From: Sinomonas sp. P10A9
GTDB lineage: Bacteria > Actinomycetota > Actinomycetes > Actinomycetales > Micrococcaceae
DNA: 64,000 nucleotides
Assembly (NCBI RefSeq): GCF_041022165.1
Contig: NZ_CP163302.1
Span: forward strand, 558,001-622,000
Direction of reading: 5' to 3'
In this document: positions 9,834-18,318 of the stretch, piece after piece
Position numbering within the stretch: the first letter of the stretch is position 1
How the letters are laid out: each line of letters starts with the position of its first letter
Notes under the pieces: model-generated
Seen by the model: only the letters and a program-made list of their open reading frames with translations
The model's database searches: none
What the model was told of the DNA's origin: nothing
Position numbers and translations under genes: made by a program

Positions 9834-11519
9834 ATGAACACCTCCATCCAGTCGGCCGCACGACGCCGATCGCGCGCCGCGATCGCAGGCCTCGGCGCAG
9901 CCGTACTCGCCTCGGCGGGTCTCGTCTCGGGCGCCGCGCCGGCGCTCGCCGTCCCCGGCACCGGCAATGACGACGCCGCCAGCCACTTCAGCAGTCAGGT
10001 CCTCGCGTCCAACGGCGACAACGCGATCGACCCCGTCCTCGGGAAGTTCTACCGGATTGTCGGGCTCGCGAGCCTAGGCAACGGCGTGGTTTTGGCGGCG
10101 TACGACGGGCGCCCTGATGGCGCCGATTCGCCGTCGCCCAACTCGATCATTCAGCGCCGCAGCACCGACGGCGGCAAGACGTGGGATGCGCCGCAGTACA
10201 TCGCCCGCGGCCAGGTCACCGCGCCAGGTGTCCTGCGCTATGGCTTCAGCGACCCGAGCTACGTCGTGGACCGCGAGACGGGCACGATCTTCAACTTCCA
10301 CGTGTACTCGAAGGACGCCGGCTTCGCCGCGAGCCACCTCGGCAACGACGACGCCGACCGCATGGTGATCAGCTCCGAGGTCTCGGTCTCGACCGACGGC
10401 GGCCTCACCTGGTCCACCGACCCGGCGAACCAGTCGACCCTTCCGACGCCGTCGGACTACGCCCCCGGCTCGAAGTACGCGGGCTTCGCGGGACCCCTCA
10501 TCACCAACGTCGTCAAGCCCGAGGGCACCACAGTGAACGGCGTGGCCAACGTGGGCGGCGTCGTCGGCCAGTTCGCCTCCTCCGGCGAGGGCATCCAGCT
10601 CCAGTACGGCCCCCACAAGGGCCGCCTCATTCAGCAGTTCGCCGGCACCATCGTTCAGACGGACGGTTCCAAGCAGATCCAGGCCTACAGCGTCTACTCC
10701 GACGACCACGGCAAGAGCTGGCGCATGGGCCAGCCCGTGGGCACGAAGATGGATGAGAACAAGGTCGTGGAGCTCTCCAACGGCGACGTCATGCTCAACT
10801 CGCGGGACAACGCCGGCGTGGGCGGACGCCGGATTTCGATCTCGCACGACGGCGGCGAGACCTACGGCCCCGTCACGTATGACTCGACGCTCACCGACCC
10901 CCGCAATAATGCCGGCATCACCCGCGTGTTCCCGAATGCCCCGGAGGGTTCCGCCGACGCGGCGAAGCTCCTGTTCTCGAACGCGGACAACCCGCCCTCA
11001 AACAGGGTCAACGGCAACAACCGCATCAACGGCACCATCCGCTACTCGTGCGACAACGGAGCCACGTGGAGCACCTCCCGTGCCTTCGCGCCCGGCCTGC
11101 CCACGGCCTATTCGACCGTGACGCCGCTGGGCAACGGGCGCTACGGCGTCCTCTACGAGGGTGACCACAACACGATCACATTCGATACGTTCGACGCCCA
11201 GTGGCTCGGCCCGCTGTGCGGGACGCTCTCGGCGGGTGCGGCCTCGGTGGCAGCGGGCGGCACGGCCGACGTCACATTCACCGTGGCGAACCGCGATGAC
11301 CACGCGTTCTCGCGCGGCACTGTCACGCTCACTCTGCCCTCCGGCTGGACCGCCACGGACGCGAATGTCCCGGCGCTTCCCGCCGGGCAGTCCGCGACCG
11401 TGACAGTCCGCGTGACCGCGCCGGCGTCGGCGAAGGCCGGAACCGTCACTGGCCACGCCGAGTTCTCCGCGGCGCAGGGGCATCTCGACGTCAAGGTCCC
11501 GATGACGGTCACTCCATAG
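9834..11519 (+). CDS. secreted exo-alpha-sialidase with C-terminal NEW3-type domain
   Basis: This 561-aa exported neuraminidase would hydrolyse terminal sialic acids from glycoconjugates outside the cell. A signal peptide spans residues 1-39 (basic RRRSRAAIAG, hydrophobic AAVLASAGLVSG, cleavage after PALA). The six-bladed propeller of glycoside hydrolase family 33 is marked by repeated Asp boxes S-x-D-x-G-x-T-W: STDGGKTW, STDGGLTW, SDDHGKSW, SHDGGETY, SCDNGATW. The catalytic arginine cluster motif YRIVGLA is near residue 70. The final 100 residues form a beta-sandwich with NRDDHAFSRGTVTLTLPSGW, as in NPCBM-associated NEW3 domains, probably for sugar or cell-surface binding. AAGGGA before the ATG is a good ribosome site. 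No sialic acid uptake genes are nearby. Confidence 0.9.
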   Translation: MNTSIQSAARRRSRAAIAGLGAAVLASAGLVSGAAPALAVPGTGNDDAASHFSSQVLASNGDNAIDPVLGKFYRIVGLASLGNGVVLAAYDGRPDGADSPSPNSIIQRRSTDGGKTWDAPQYIARGQVTAPGVLRYGFSDPSYVVDRETGTIFNFHVYSKDAGFAASHLGNDDADRMVISSEVSVSTDGGLTWSTDPANQSTLPTPSDYAPGSKYAGFAGPLITNVVKPEGTTVNGVANVGGVVGQFASSGEGIQLQYGPHKGRLIQQFAGTIVQTDGSKQIQAYSVYSDDHGKSWRMGQPVGTKMDENKVVELSNGDVMLNSRDNAGVGGRRISISHDGGETYGPVTYDSTLTDPRNNAGITRVFPNAPEGSADAAKLLFSNADNPPSNRVNGNNRINGTIRYSCDNGATWSTSRAFAPGLPTAYSTVTPLGNGRYGVLYEGDHNTITFDTFDAQWLGPLCGTLSAGAASVAAGGTADVTFTVANRDDHAFSRGTVTLTLPSGWTATDANVPALPAGQSATVTVRVTAPASAKAGTVTGHAEFSAAQGHLDVKVPMTVTP

Positions 11520-11560
11520 CCTCTTGCGGGGTTACGTCTCAGCGCCTGGACCCCACTCGC

Positions 11561-11566
11561 TACGCT
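11561..11566 (+). promoter_or_regulatory. -10 element TACGCT, leaderless pattern
   Basis: TACGCT ends 7 nt before the ATG at 11574, so transcription would begin at or next to the start codon. There is no standard ribosome site. Confidence 0.5.
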
Positions 11567-11573
11567 GTGGGGC

Positions 11574-11987
11574 ATGACGCTCGACCCTGACTCCCGATGC
11601 CCCTGCGGCAGCGGGGACACGTATGGCGCGTGCTGCGGACGGTTCCACTCGGGGCTGTCGGCGGGCGCCCTGCCGCCCACCGCGGAGGCACTCATGCGTT
11701 CGCGCTACAGCGCGTTCGTCGGCCTTGACGCGGCGTACCTCCTGGCGACCTGGCACCCGTCCACCCGACCGGCCACGCTGGAACTCGACGAGACGACGCA
11801 GTGGCGCCGACTCGACGTGGTCCGCACGACGGCGGGTGGTCCCTTCGATACGCAGGGTACCGTGGATTTCGCAGCCCATTGGCGGGAGGGCGGGGACGTG
11901 AGCGCCCGGCGCGGCGTGATGCGGGAGCACTCGAGGTTTGTGCGCGAGGGCGGCCGGTGGTTCTACCTCGACGGTGACGCCTCGTAA
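11574..11987 (+). CDS. YchJ family protein (UPF0225, SEC-C motif)
   Basis: This 137-aa protein opens with a cysteine-rich zinc-binding SEC-C-like motif, CPCGSGDTYGACCGRFHSG. The YchJ core follows, with ALMRSRYSAFVGLDAAYLLATWHPSTRP, an NTF2-like alpha+beta fold. The biochemical role of the family is not established. The gene has no Shine-Dalgarno sequence but has TACGCT exactly 7 nt upstream, consistent with a leaderless transcript. It lies alone between the sialidase gene and a 490-bp gene-poor stretch. Confidence 0.88.
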   Translation: MTLDPDSRCPCGSGDTYGACCGRFHSGLSAGALPPTAEALMRSRYSAFVGLDAAYLLATWHPSTRPATLELDETTQWRRLDVVRTTAGGPFDTQGTVDFAAHWREGGDVSARRGVMREHSRFVREGGRWFYLDGDAS

Positions 11988-12480
11988 GGGCGTACCCCTC
12001 AACGCGCGGAAATCAGGCCCTCAACCGATGGATGGGAGAGGGCTGGCACAAGGGAAGGGCGCGTCGGCTACGGCGCGCCCTTCGCGGCATCTGGCTTTCT
12101 GTCGAGTGATTGACGGAATCCGGCCCCTTCGAGCCCGGACCGCATTGGGGGTCGAGGCCTCAACCCTGCTGCGGTGTTCCGGCGTCCTTCTCTTTCGCTG
12201 CCTTCGCCTCTCTGTCGTCCTTGACTTTGAAGAACTGTTAGAGTCCCGCAGCGACAGCAAGGGGCCATGATCACGGGCAATGCGGTCTCGGGCTCCCCAG
12301 CCCCGTCCCTTGCTTCCTGCGGTGCTCGTTTTGGTGTAGTGGAATCTACTCCGCGCCGGACTCGAAAGACCCGGACGAATAGGGCACATTTTCCTTAGCT
12401 AATGGATCCCCTGAAGATCCAGACCCGGGCCCCGCGCCCATGCGGCGAGCCCAGCCTCGGGTGCACGTCGCCACCGGACT
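11988..12480. other. gene-poor 493-bp interval
   Basis: No open frame here has convincing codon bias, a ribosome site or a recognisable product. The one structural signal is a perfect 9-bp inverted repeat, AAGGGCGCG (12055-12063) and CGCGCCCTT (12074-12082), with a 10-nt loop, about 70 bp past the ychJ stop. It may terminate that gene. No tRNA or known RNA was recognised. Confidence 0.5.
12055..12082 (+). terminator. possible terminator hairpin after ychJ
   Basis: A 9-bp perfect stem AAGGGCGCG/CGCGCCCTT with loop TCGGCTACGG. There is no T-run, which is common for actinobacterial hairpin terminators. Confidence 0.35.
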
Positions 12481-13569
12481 TCATCCCGCTAGCGGCCAGG
12501 GCTGCCAGCCACGCTGCAACCCGGCAACTCGGGTGCGGGCCGCGTCGAGGATTTCGGCGCCCTGAGCAGTATGGAGACCGCCCCCGCGCTTCCTCGTCGA
12601 TCCGGCCCCGCGTTCATAGGCGAGCGCGTGCTCGAACCAGTCAGGCTCCGGCCCGGGGAAGCGCTCGGCGAACCGGCCCTCGGCAACGGCAAGGACCGTC
12701 TGCTCGAGGTCGCGGAGATCGGCCTCGGTGGGCCAGATGACCTCGCCGGCTGGGTTCCGCAGGCGGTGGTGCTCCTCGAAGACGTCCCTCGGCATGGCCG
12801 GGAACCTGAAGCCGGTCAGCGCCCCCGCGCGCACTGCGACTCCACGGACGGGCGAGACGGCCATCGCGAGCGGCGCCGCGTCCGGCGATCCCGGCTCGAC
12901 CGTCACGGCCCATCCTCCGCCCTCGAGGTCATCGCCCGTCGGGAGGGATGGAGGAGCACCGCTGCGGACGGCGACGCGGTAGTTGGCTTGGAGATGGGTG
13001 AGGAGCGCGAGGGCAATCTGCTCCAGGGCCCCGGCGTCACCGGGCTCCGCACCGGCGGGCCGCACGTAGGGGTGCGGGAGGGTGCGGGGCACGGGTTCGG
13101 GGAAATCGAGCGGCTCGGCGTAGACGGCCGCGGCCCAGGCGCGCACGCGCTCGCTCAGCTGTTCCAGTTGTTCAGGCGTGGCGTCGCCCAGACGCGTCAG
13201 CAGGGTGAGAGGCGTGATCCGCTGCCGGGGGCCACGGACGATGTCGCCGACCCAGCAGGCGTCCGGGCGGAGCGCCGTGAGCGCATTCCCGAGGAACACC
13301 GCCGCGGCCTCGGCCAGACCGGGCCGATCCATCATCTCGCGGTGGTGCGCGCGGAGCTGCCCGACGAGCGCAACGGGGTCACGCGCCGTCGTGCGCGGAT
13401 CGATGCCGCGGGAGGCGAGGAAGCCGACGAAAGGCCCGTACCCGGCGCGGTGCCGGACGGGGGCGGCCGAGGGTCCATCGGGGCGCGATGTGTACGCCGC
13501 GGCCCTTCGCGCCATCGGAGCGGACGCGGGCAGCGCGCGGGCAGGCCCCTCGAACAGGTCCTCCTCCAT
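12481..13569 (-). CDS. hypothetical protein, 362 aa
   Basis: I do not recognise this protein. The first 45 residues are low-complexity Ala/Pro/Arg. After that come AGYGPFVGFLASRGIDPRTT, a block with DACWVGDIVRGPRQRITPLT and a C-terminal region with FRFPAMPRDVFEEHHRLRNP, VIWPTEADLRDLEQTVLAVA and FPGPEPDWFEHALAYERG. There is no signal peptide or membrane segment, so it is probably a soluble globular protein. It starts 15 bp after the stop of the gene at 13585-14550 on the same strand, so the two are probably one transcript, but a TACGCT hexamer 6 nt before its ATG also allows its own leaderless start. Codon bias is normal. Confidence 0.7.
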   Translation of the reverse strand: MEEDLFEGPARALPASAPMARRAAAYTSRPDGPSAAPVRHRAGYGPFVGFLASRGIDPRTTARDPVALVGQLRAHHREMMDRPGLAEAAAVFLGNALTALRPDACWVGDIVRGPRQRITPLTLLTRLGDATPEQLEQLSERVRAWAAAVYAEPLDFPEPVPRTLPHPYVRPAGAEPGDAGALEQIALALLTHLQANYRVAVRSGAPPSLPTGDDLEGGGWAVTVEPGSPDAAPLAMAVSPVRGVAVRAGALTGFRFPAMPRDVFEEHHRLRNPAGEVIWPTEADLRDLEQTVLAVAEGRFAERFPGPEPDWFEHALAYERGAGSTRKRGGGLHTAQGAEILDAARTRVAGLQRGWQPWPLAG

Positions 13570-13584
13570 CCGGCCAGCGTAGCC

Positions 13585-14550
13585 TCAGGCGAGAACCGCC
13601 TCCAAGGTCGCGAGCGCCGTCGTGAGTCGCCCGCGCAGCACAGCGGCCTCGGCTGCGAGCCCGCGCTGAGCCTCGACATACGCGGACTTCCCGGCGGGCG
13701 TCTCGATGGCGATGGGCTCGAATCCCCAGTCCGAGAGGTCGTAGGGGGATGCCTGCATGTCCGTCGTGCGCACACGCCAAGCGAGCTCGAAGCAGTCCAT
13801 GAGCAGCTCGCCCGGGACAGCGGGCCCGAGCTTGTACGCCCACTTGTAGAGGTCCATGTTGGCGTGGAGGCAGCCGGGCTGCTCGAGATCGCGCTGGGCG
13901 GCTCGCGTCGGCTGGAGCTCGTTGAGCGGCACCGCGTCGGGGGAGTAGAACCGGAACGCGTCGAAGTGCGTGCAGCGGATGCGGTGCTCCTCGACCACAT
14001 GGTCCGTGCCTGCGGCCCCGAGCCGCAGCGGCAGGTACTCGTGCCGGATCCCGAACTTCTCCGACCGGTAGGCCATCGCCCACTCGTGCAGCCCGAAGCA
14101 GCCGAAGTTCGCAGGCCGCTCCGCAGTGCCGCGCAGGATCACGCCGCAGAAGCGGATGGTCTCCTCACGCTCGCCGGCGTACGCGGGCAGGTCGAGCACG
14201 ACGGCGGCACTCGCCTCGGGTGCGTCGCCGGCGGGAAGCCCTGCGGCTCCCCGCTCGGCCTCGGTCAGCGCGCGGTAGTGCTTCCAGCCGAGCCTCTCCC
14301 GCGCGGCGTCGCCCACGAGCGCAATCCTCGCCCCCGGGTGCCAGCGGCCGAGCTGCCCGGGCTTGTGGGTGTAGTAGGTGAAGAGGAAGTCCTCGATGGG
14401 GTGCTTCTTCCGCGCATTGCGCCGCGCCACGAACGGTTCCGCGAACCGTGCGACCCGTTCCGCATGCGCCCGGGCACGCGGGAGCCACTCGTCCTCGGCG
14501 AGGACGGAGTTGACTGACGCGAGAGGGCTTGACGGGACGGGCAAGGGCAC
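13585..14550 (-). CDS. conserved actinobacterial protein usually labelled 3-methyladenine DNA glycosylase
   Basis: This 321-aa protein matches, from memory, an actinobacterial family that databases call 3-methyladenine DNA glycosylase. Typical blocks are HPIEDFLFTYYTHKPGQLGR, RFCGVILRGTAERPANFGCF, GLHEWAMAYR, HRIRCTHFDAFRFYSPDAVP, EQPGCLHANMDLYKWAYKL and DMQASPYDLSDWGFEPIAIE. I see neither the helix-hairpin-helix-GPD motif of AlkA/Tag nor the AAG fold, so the label is doubtful. Conserved His, Cys and Asp suggest an enzyme, possibly metal-dependent. The start is a GTG at 14550; no better ATG exists upstream. It is followed closely by the 362-aa unknown gene. Confidence 0.75.
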   Translation of the reverse strand: MPLPVPSSPLASVNSVLAEDEWLPRARAHAERVARFAEPFVARRNARKKHPIEDFLFTYYTHKPGQLGRWHPGARIALVGDAARERLGWKHYRALTEAERGAAGLPAGDAPEASAAVVLDLPAYAGEREETIRFCGVILRGTAERPANFGCFGLHEWAMAYRSEKFGIRHEYLPLRLGAAGTDHVVEEHRIRCTHFDAFRFYSPDAVPLNELQPTRAAQRDLEQPGCLHANMDLYKWAYKLGPAVPGELLMDCFELAWRVRTTDMQASPYDLSDWGFEPIAIETPAGKSAYVEAQRGLAAEAAVLRGRLTTALATLEAVLA

Positions 14551-14576
14551 CCATCGATTATCCCCGAGTCTGGCCC

Positions 14577-14582
14577 TACGAT
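14577..14582 (+). promoter_or_regulatory. -10 element TACGAT, leaderless pattern
   Basis: TACGAT ends 7 nt before the ATG at 14590 and overlaps the alternative ATG at 14581. This argues for 14590 as the real start. Confidence 0.5.
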
Positions 14583-14589
14583 GGGCGGC

Positions 14590-15543
14590 ATGTCACGGGC
14601 GCTGATCCTCGGTTCGGGCGGCCACACCGCGATCGGGTGGGAGGTCGGGGTCCTGCACGGCCTCGCTGCTGGCGGAGTGGATGTCCAGAACTGGGACTAC
14701 ATCGTGGGCTCCTCGGCCGGCTCGTTCGTGGGCGCGCGGCTCGCGGCCGGCCTCCTCGATGCGACGTACACCGACCTCACGAGCGGGGATCCCGCCGTCG
14801 AGCGTGCGGCCTTCGCCGCAGGCATGGGCAACAGCCTCCCGTACCTGCTGAGTCTGGGGGGCCAGATCGGCAGGGCCGCCGTGCAGGCGTGGATCGCCGG
14901 CGCGGTGGTGCGCCGGTTCGCCGGTGCCGCGCGGCTCGGCGGCCTCCGTCCCCTGCGCGCGGTCCCGGCCGCACTGGGCCGGGCCTTGGGGCCGGGGAGG
15001 CTCACGGCCCGCGAGATGACGGACCTCGCGGCCCTCGCCGTCGGGCTCCGGCAGAGGCAGGCTGCGTGCTACGAGGCATACTGGGCGGGGAAGCTCATGC
15101 CGGAGGCCGACTGGCCCAGCATGCGTCTGGGGATCATTGCGTTCTGCTCGAGTCTGGGGCAGCGGCGCGTCATCGAGGCGACCGACGGCGTGCCGCTCGC
15201 CCGTGCGGTCGCGGCCAGCACCTCGATCCCTGGGCTGGTCGGGGCCGTCGAGATCGGCGGACGCCATCACATCGACTGCGGGGCGCTCGATTCGACGAGC
15301 GCAGACCTCGCTGACGGGTTCGACGACGTGCTCATCCTCGCTCCGGATGCGAACCCTGGTGAGCTTGCGAGAACGGTGCCGCCGCTCGAGGCGCGAGGTT
15401 CACGCGTGAGCGTCATTGCGCCGAGCGATCCTGCCTCGTTCGGGGAGGGCGTCCAGCATCTCGACGTCAGCCGAGTGCCGGCGGCGACTGCGCTCGGTGT
15501 CCGCGACGGCAGGGAGGCCGTCGAGCGGCTCAGATCACCGTGA
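14590..15543 (+). CDS. patatin-like phospholipase family protein
   Basis: This 317-aa protein is a lipid acyl hydrolase of the patatin fold. It has the oxyanion loop GSGGHTAIGWEVGVLHGL at residues 8-25, the nucleophile elbow G-S-S-A-G (serine in YIVGSSAGSFVGA) and the dyad aspartate in the later DCGALDSTSADL. Ser-Asp dyad catalysis is expected. Substrates may be phospholipids or other acyl esters. There is no signal peptide, so it is probably cytoplasmic or membrane-associated. Start 14590 is preferred over 14581 because a TACGAT -10 box sits 7 nt before it. Confidence 0.88.
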   Translation: MSRALILGSGGHTAIGWEVGVLHGLAAGGVDVQNWDYIVGSSAGSFVGARLAAGLLDATYTDLTSGDPAVERAAFAAGMGNSLPYLLSLGGQIGRAAVQAWIAGAVVRRFAGAARLGGLRPLRAVPAALGRALGPGRLTAREMTDLAALAVGLRQRQAACYEAYWAGKLMPEADWPSMRLGIIAFCSSLGQRRVIEATDGVPLARAVAASTSIPGLVGAVEIGGRHHIDCGALDSTSADLADGFDDVLILAPDANPGELARTVPPLEARGSRVSVIAPSDPASFGEGVQHLDVSRVPAATALGVRDGREAVERLRSP

Positions 15544-15582
15544 CGCTCGCACGCCGAGGCGGCGGTCGGATGCGTTCGGCGT

Positions 15583-15636
15583 CGCAACGTGCTGCCACAG
15601 ACCCCGCAACGTTGCGCCAGGGACCCCGCAACGGGG
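15583..15636. repeat. 22-bp tandem repeat, 2.5 copies
   Basis: Two units of 22 bp (15583-15604 and 15605-15626) share CGCAACGT at the front and ACCC at the end. A third, partial CGCAACGG follows. The array fills half of the gap between the convergent patatin and marR genes. The central CGCAACGTTGCG is itself a palindrome. Confidence 0.6.
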
Positions 15637-15657
15637 AGGAGCTAGGGGGTGGGTGCG

Positions 15658-16128
15658 TCAGCGGTGGCGCATCAAGGCGTCGGCCTCGCGGCTCGCCTGG
15701 GCGGCGGCGATGAGCCGCATCATGGACGCGTGCAGCTCGGCGGCCTCGTCCCGCGTGATGTTCAGCCGCGACATCATGGTGGTGGGCACAGACAGGGCCT
15801 GCTCGCGCAACGCTGTGCCCGCGTGGGTGAGCGCGATGTCGAGGGCCCTCTCGTTCCCCATCTGGCGCGTGCGCGTCACGAGCCCGGCGTCCTCGAGCCG
15901 TTTGAGCAGCGGGGTCACCGTGGCCGGCTCGAGGAGGAGCGCCTCGCTGATCTCCTTGACGGTCCGCGGTGAACGCTCCCACAGCGCGAGCATCACGAGG
16001 TACTGCGGGTGCGTGATGCCAAGCCGGTCCAGAACGGGCCTGTAGGAGGCGACGACGCTCCGGCTCGCCACGCTCAGCGCAAAGCAGAGCTGCTTCTCGA
16101 GCAGGAGGTCTTCGCTGTCGTAGGCCAT
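15658..16128 (-). CDS. MarR family transcriptional regulator, OhrR type
   Basis: This 156-aa winged-helix repressor has the OhrR pattern. The N-terminal LLEKQLCFALSVASRSVVAS carries the single reactive cysteine of peroxide-sensing OhrR. Then come the YRPVLDRLGITHPQYLVMLALW signature and the recognition region VKEISEALLLEPATVTPLLKRLE. Such proteins repress until the cysteine is oxidised by organic hydroperoxide. The frame runs on upstream, but ATG 16128 has GAGGATCG before it and fits the family length. It is divergent from the mini-protein gene at 16211, with a perfect palindrome between them. No ohr peroxidase gene is present, so the target is likely the mini-protein pair plus itself. Confidence 0.9.
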   Translation of the reverse strand: MAYDSEDLLLEKQLCFALSVASRSVVASYRPVLDRLGITHPQYLVMLALWERSPRTVKEISEALLLEPATVTPLLKRLEDAGLVTRTRQMGNERALDIALTHAGTALREQALSVPTTMMSRLNITRDEAAELHASMMRLIAAAQASREADALMRHR

Positions 16129-16144
16129 GGTCGATCCTCGATTC

Positions 16145-16158
16145 ATTAGTGCACTAAT
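16145..16158. promoter_or_regulatory. perfect 14-bp palindromic operator for the MarR/OhrR regulator
   Basis: ATTAGTGCACTAAT is an exact palindrome in the 82-bp divergent region, 17 bp from the marR start and 53 bp from the mini-protein start. It overlaps AT-rich hexamers suited to -10 boxes in both directions. Position and symmetry are typical for MarR-family operators. Confidence 0.75.
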
Positions 16159-16210
16159 AATGAGTGTACTGTTGATCTGAGAGAGCGTCAGGCCGAGGAG
16201 AGGAACAGCG

Positions 16211-16435
16211 ATGTCGGACGAGGGCTTCGTGCAGAAGTTCATGCGGGCAACGGACAAGTTGCGTCTGGTATTCGGCCCGGCCAACCGCAGCTCGACCACG
16301 CACGAGATGACCGAGGAGAATCGGCGCCTCCTGGCCCAGCGCGAGGCCGAGTCGCAGCAGTGGGAAACGCTCACGCGCCCCGACGGCAGCACCTATGTGG
16401 TGCCCAAGAACCCGGACGATCGGTCCCTGCGCTGA
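16211..16435 (+). CDS. small protein, first of a tandem paralogous pair
   Basis: This 74-aa protein starts MSDEGFVQKFMRATDKLRLVF. Its core KFMRATDKLRLVFGPANRSS lines up with TFMHVTERAAAVWGPASHSD of the next gene, and both end with a short 'T-x-(D)-x-x-G-x-x-Y-x-V' block. The two are therefore diverged duplicates. AGGAG-like GAGGAGAGG precedes the ATG. There is no membrane segment or cysteine, and it is predicted as one amphipathic helix plus a small beta unit. Divergence from an OhrR-type regulator across a palindromic operator suggests induction by oxidants. The family is not one I recognise. Confidence 0.75.
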   Translation: MSDEGFVQKFMRATDKLRLVFGPANRSSTTHEMTEENRRLLAQREAESQQWETLTRPDGSTYVVPKNPDDRSLR

Positions 16436-16516
16436 CTCCGACGGCACTCATCTCCCCCTGAGATCTGCGTCACACCGGGCGTACAATGTCCGGTACTGGA
16501 AAGGGGGTGAAAAGAG

Positions 16517-16747
16517 ATGCCCCGCACGCACAAGGTTCTCGACACCTTCATGCATGTCACCGAGCGAGCCGCTGCGGTCTGGGGTCCAGCGTCGCACAGC
16601 GATCCCGATGCGCCGGTGGTCCACAGGCACGACGACTTCGAGCAGGCCTCGGAGACTGAACTGCGCACCTTCGACGTCGAGACCGACTCCGAAGGACACC
16701 ACTACGCCGTCCGCAAGGACGAGAAGCCCCCGATGACCCACCACTAG
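16517..16747 (+). CDS. small protein, second of a tandem paralogous pair
   Basis: This 76-aa paralogue of the preceding gene shares F-M-x-x-T-(D/E)-x-x-x-x-V-(F/W)-G-P-A near the start. Its C-terminal half is acidic (TELRTFDVETDSEGHHYAVR) and ends in His-His. A strong GGGGGTG ribosome site lies about 10 nt before the ATG. The 81-bp gap to the previous gene could hold its own promoter or simply be a leader. A perfect 18-bp hairpin closes the unit at 16771. Function is unknown. Confidence 0.75.
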   Translation: MPRTHKVLDTFMHVTERAAAVWGPASHSDPDAPVVHRHDDFEQASETELRTFDVETDSEGHHYAVRKDEKPPMTHH

Positions 16748-16770
16748 GGTTTCGACTTCGCTGAACCACC

Positions 16771-16809
16771 GACGGCCGGTCACCTTCCCAAGGAAGGTGA
16801 CCGGCCGTC
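16771..16809. terminator. bidirectional terminator between the mini-protein genes and lysC
   Basis: An 18-bp perfect stem (16771-16788 with 16792-16809) has a 3-nt loop CAA. It lies 24 bp after the mini-protein stop and 24 bp after the lysC stop on the other strand, so it can serve both convergent genes. Confidence 0.8.
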
Positions 16810-16832
16810 GTCGTGCGTGCGGGCAGCAGGCC

Positions 16833-18146
<1,314 letters not shown>

Positions 18147-18192
18147 ACGGGCACACTCACAGGGGGTCGAGACGTCAGAAAGGGTCCCAGCC

Positions 18193-18223
18193 AGTTTACG
18201 CGCGGCCCCTGCACGCCGATCAA
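18193..18223 (-). promoter_or_regulatory. candidate lysC promoter
   Basis: On the minus strand TTGATC (18218-18223) and TAAACT (18193-18198) are separated by 19 nt. Transcription would begin about 40 nt upstream of the lysC ATG. The spacing is slightly long, so this is tentative. Confidence 0.4.
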
Positions 18224-18254
18224 TTGTGACCGGTCCGTGGACGCCGGGGGCCAC

Positions 18255-18303
18255 ACGCACGACGGCGGACGGCCCGCCCGGGTGCCCGCTCGCCGTCGTG
18301 CGT
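18255..18303 (-). terminator. hairpin terminator after the 2OG-Fe(II) oxygenase gene
   Basis: ACGCACGACGGCG (18255-18267) pairs perfectly with CGCCGTCGTGCGT (18291-18303); the loop is 23 nt. It lies between the oxygenase stop and lysC. The same 13-nt arm recurs in the hairpin at 29599-29634. Confidence 0.6.
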
Positions 18304-18318
18304 CGTAACGGGTGCGGA

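Noticed and set aside
12021..12389. Possible genes in the 493-bp gap after ychJ (frames on both strands)
   Set aside because: The frames are short, Arg/Ser-rich, lack ribosome sites and have codon use unlike the neighbours.
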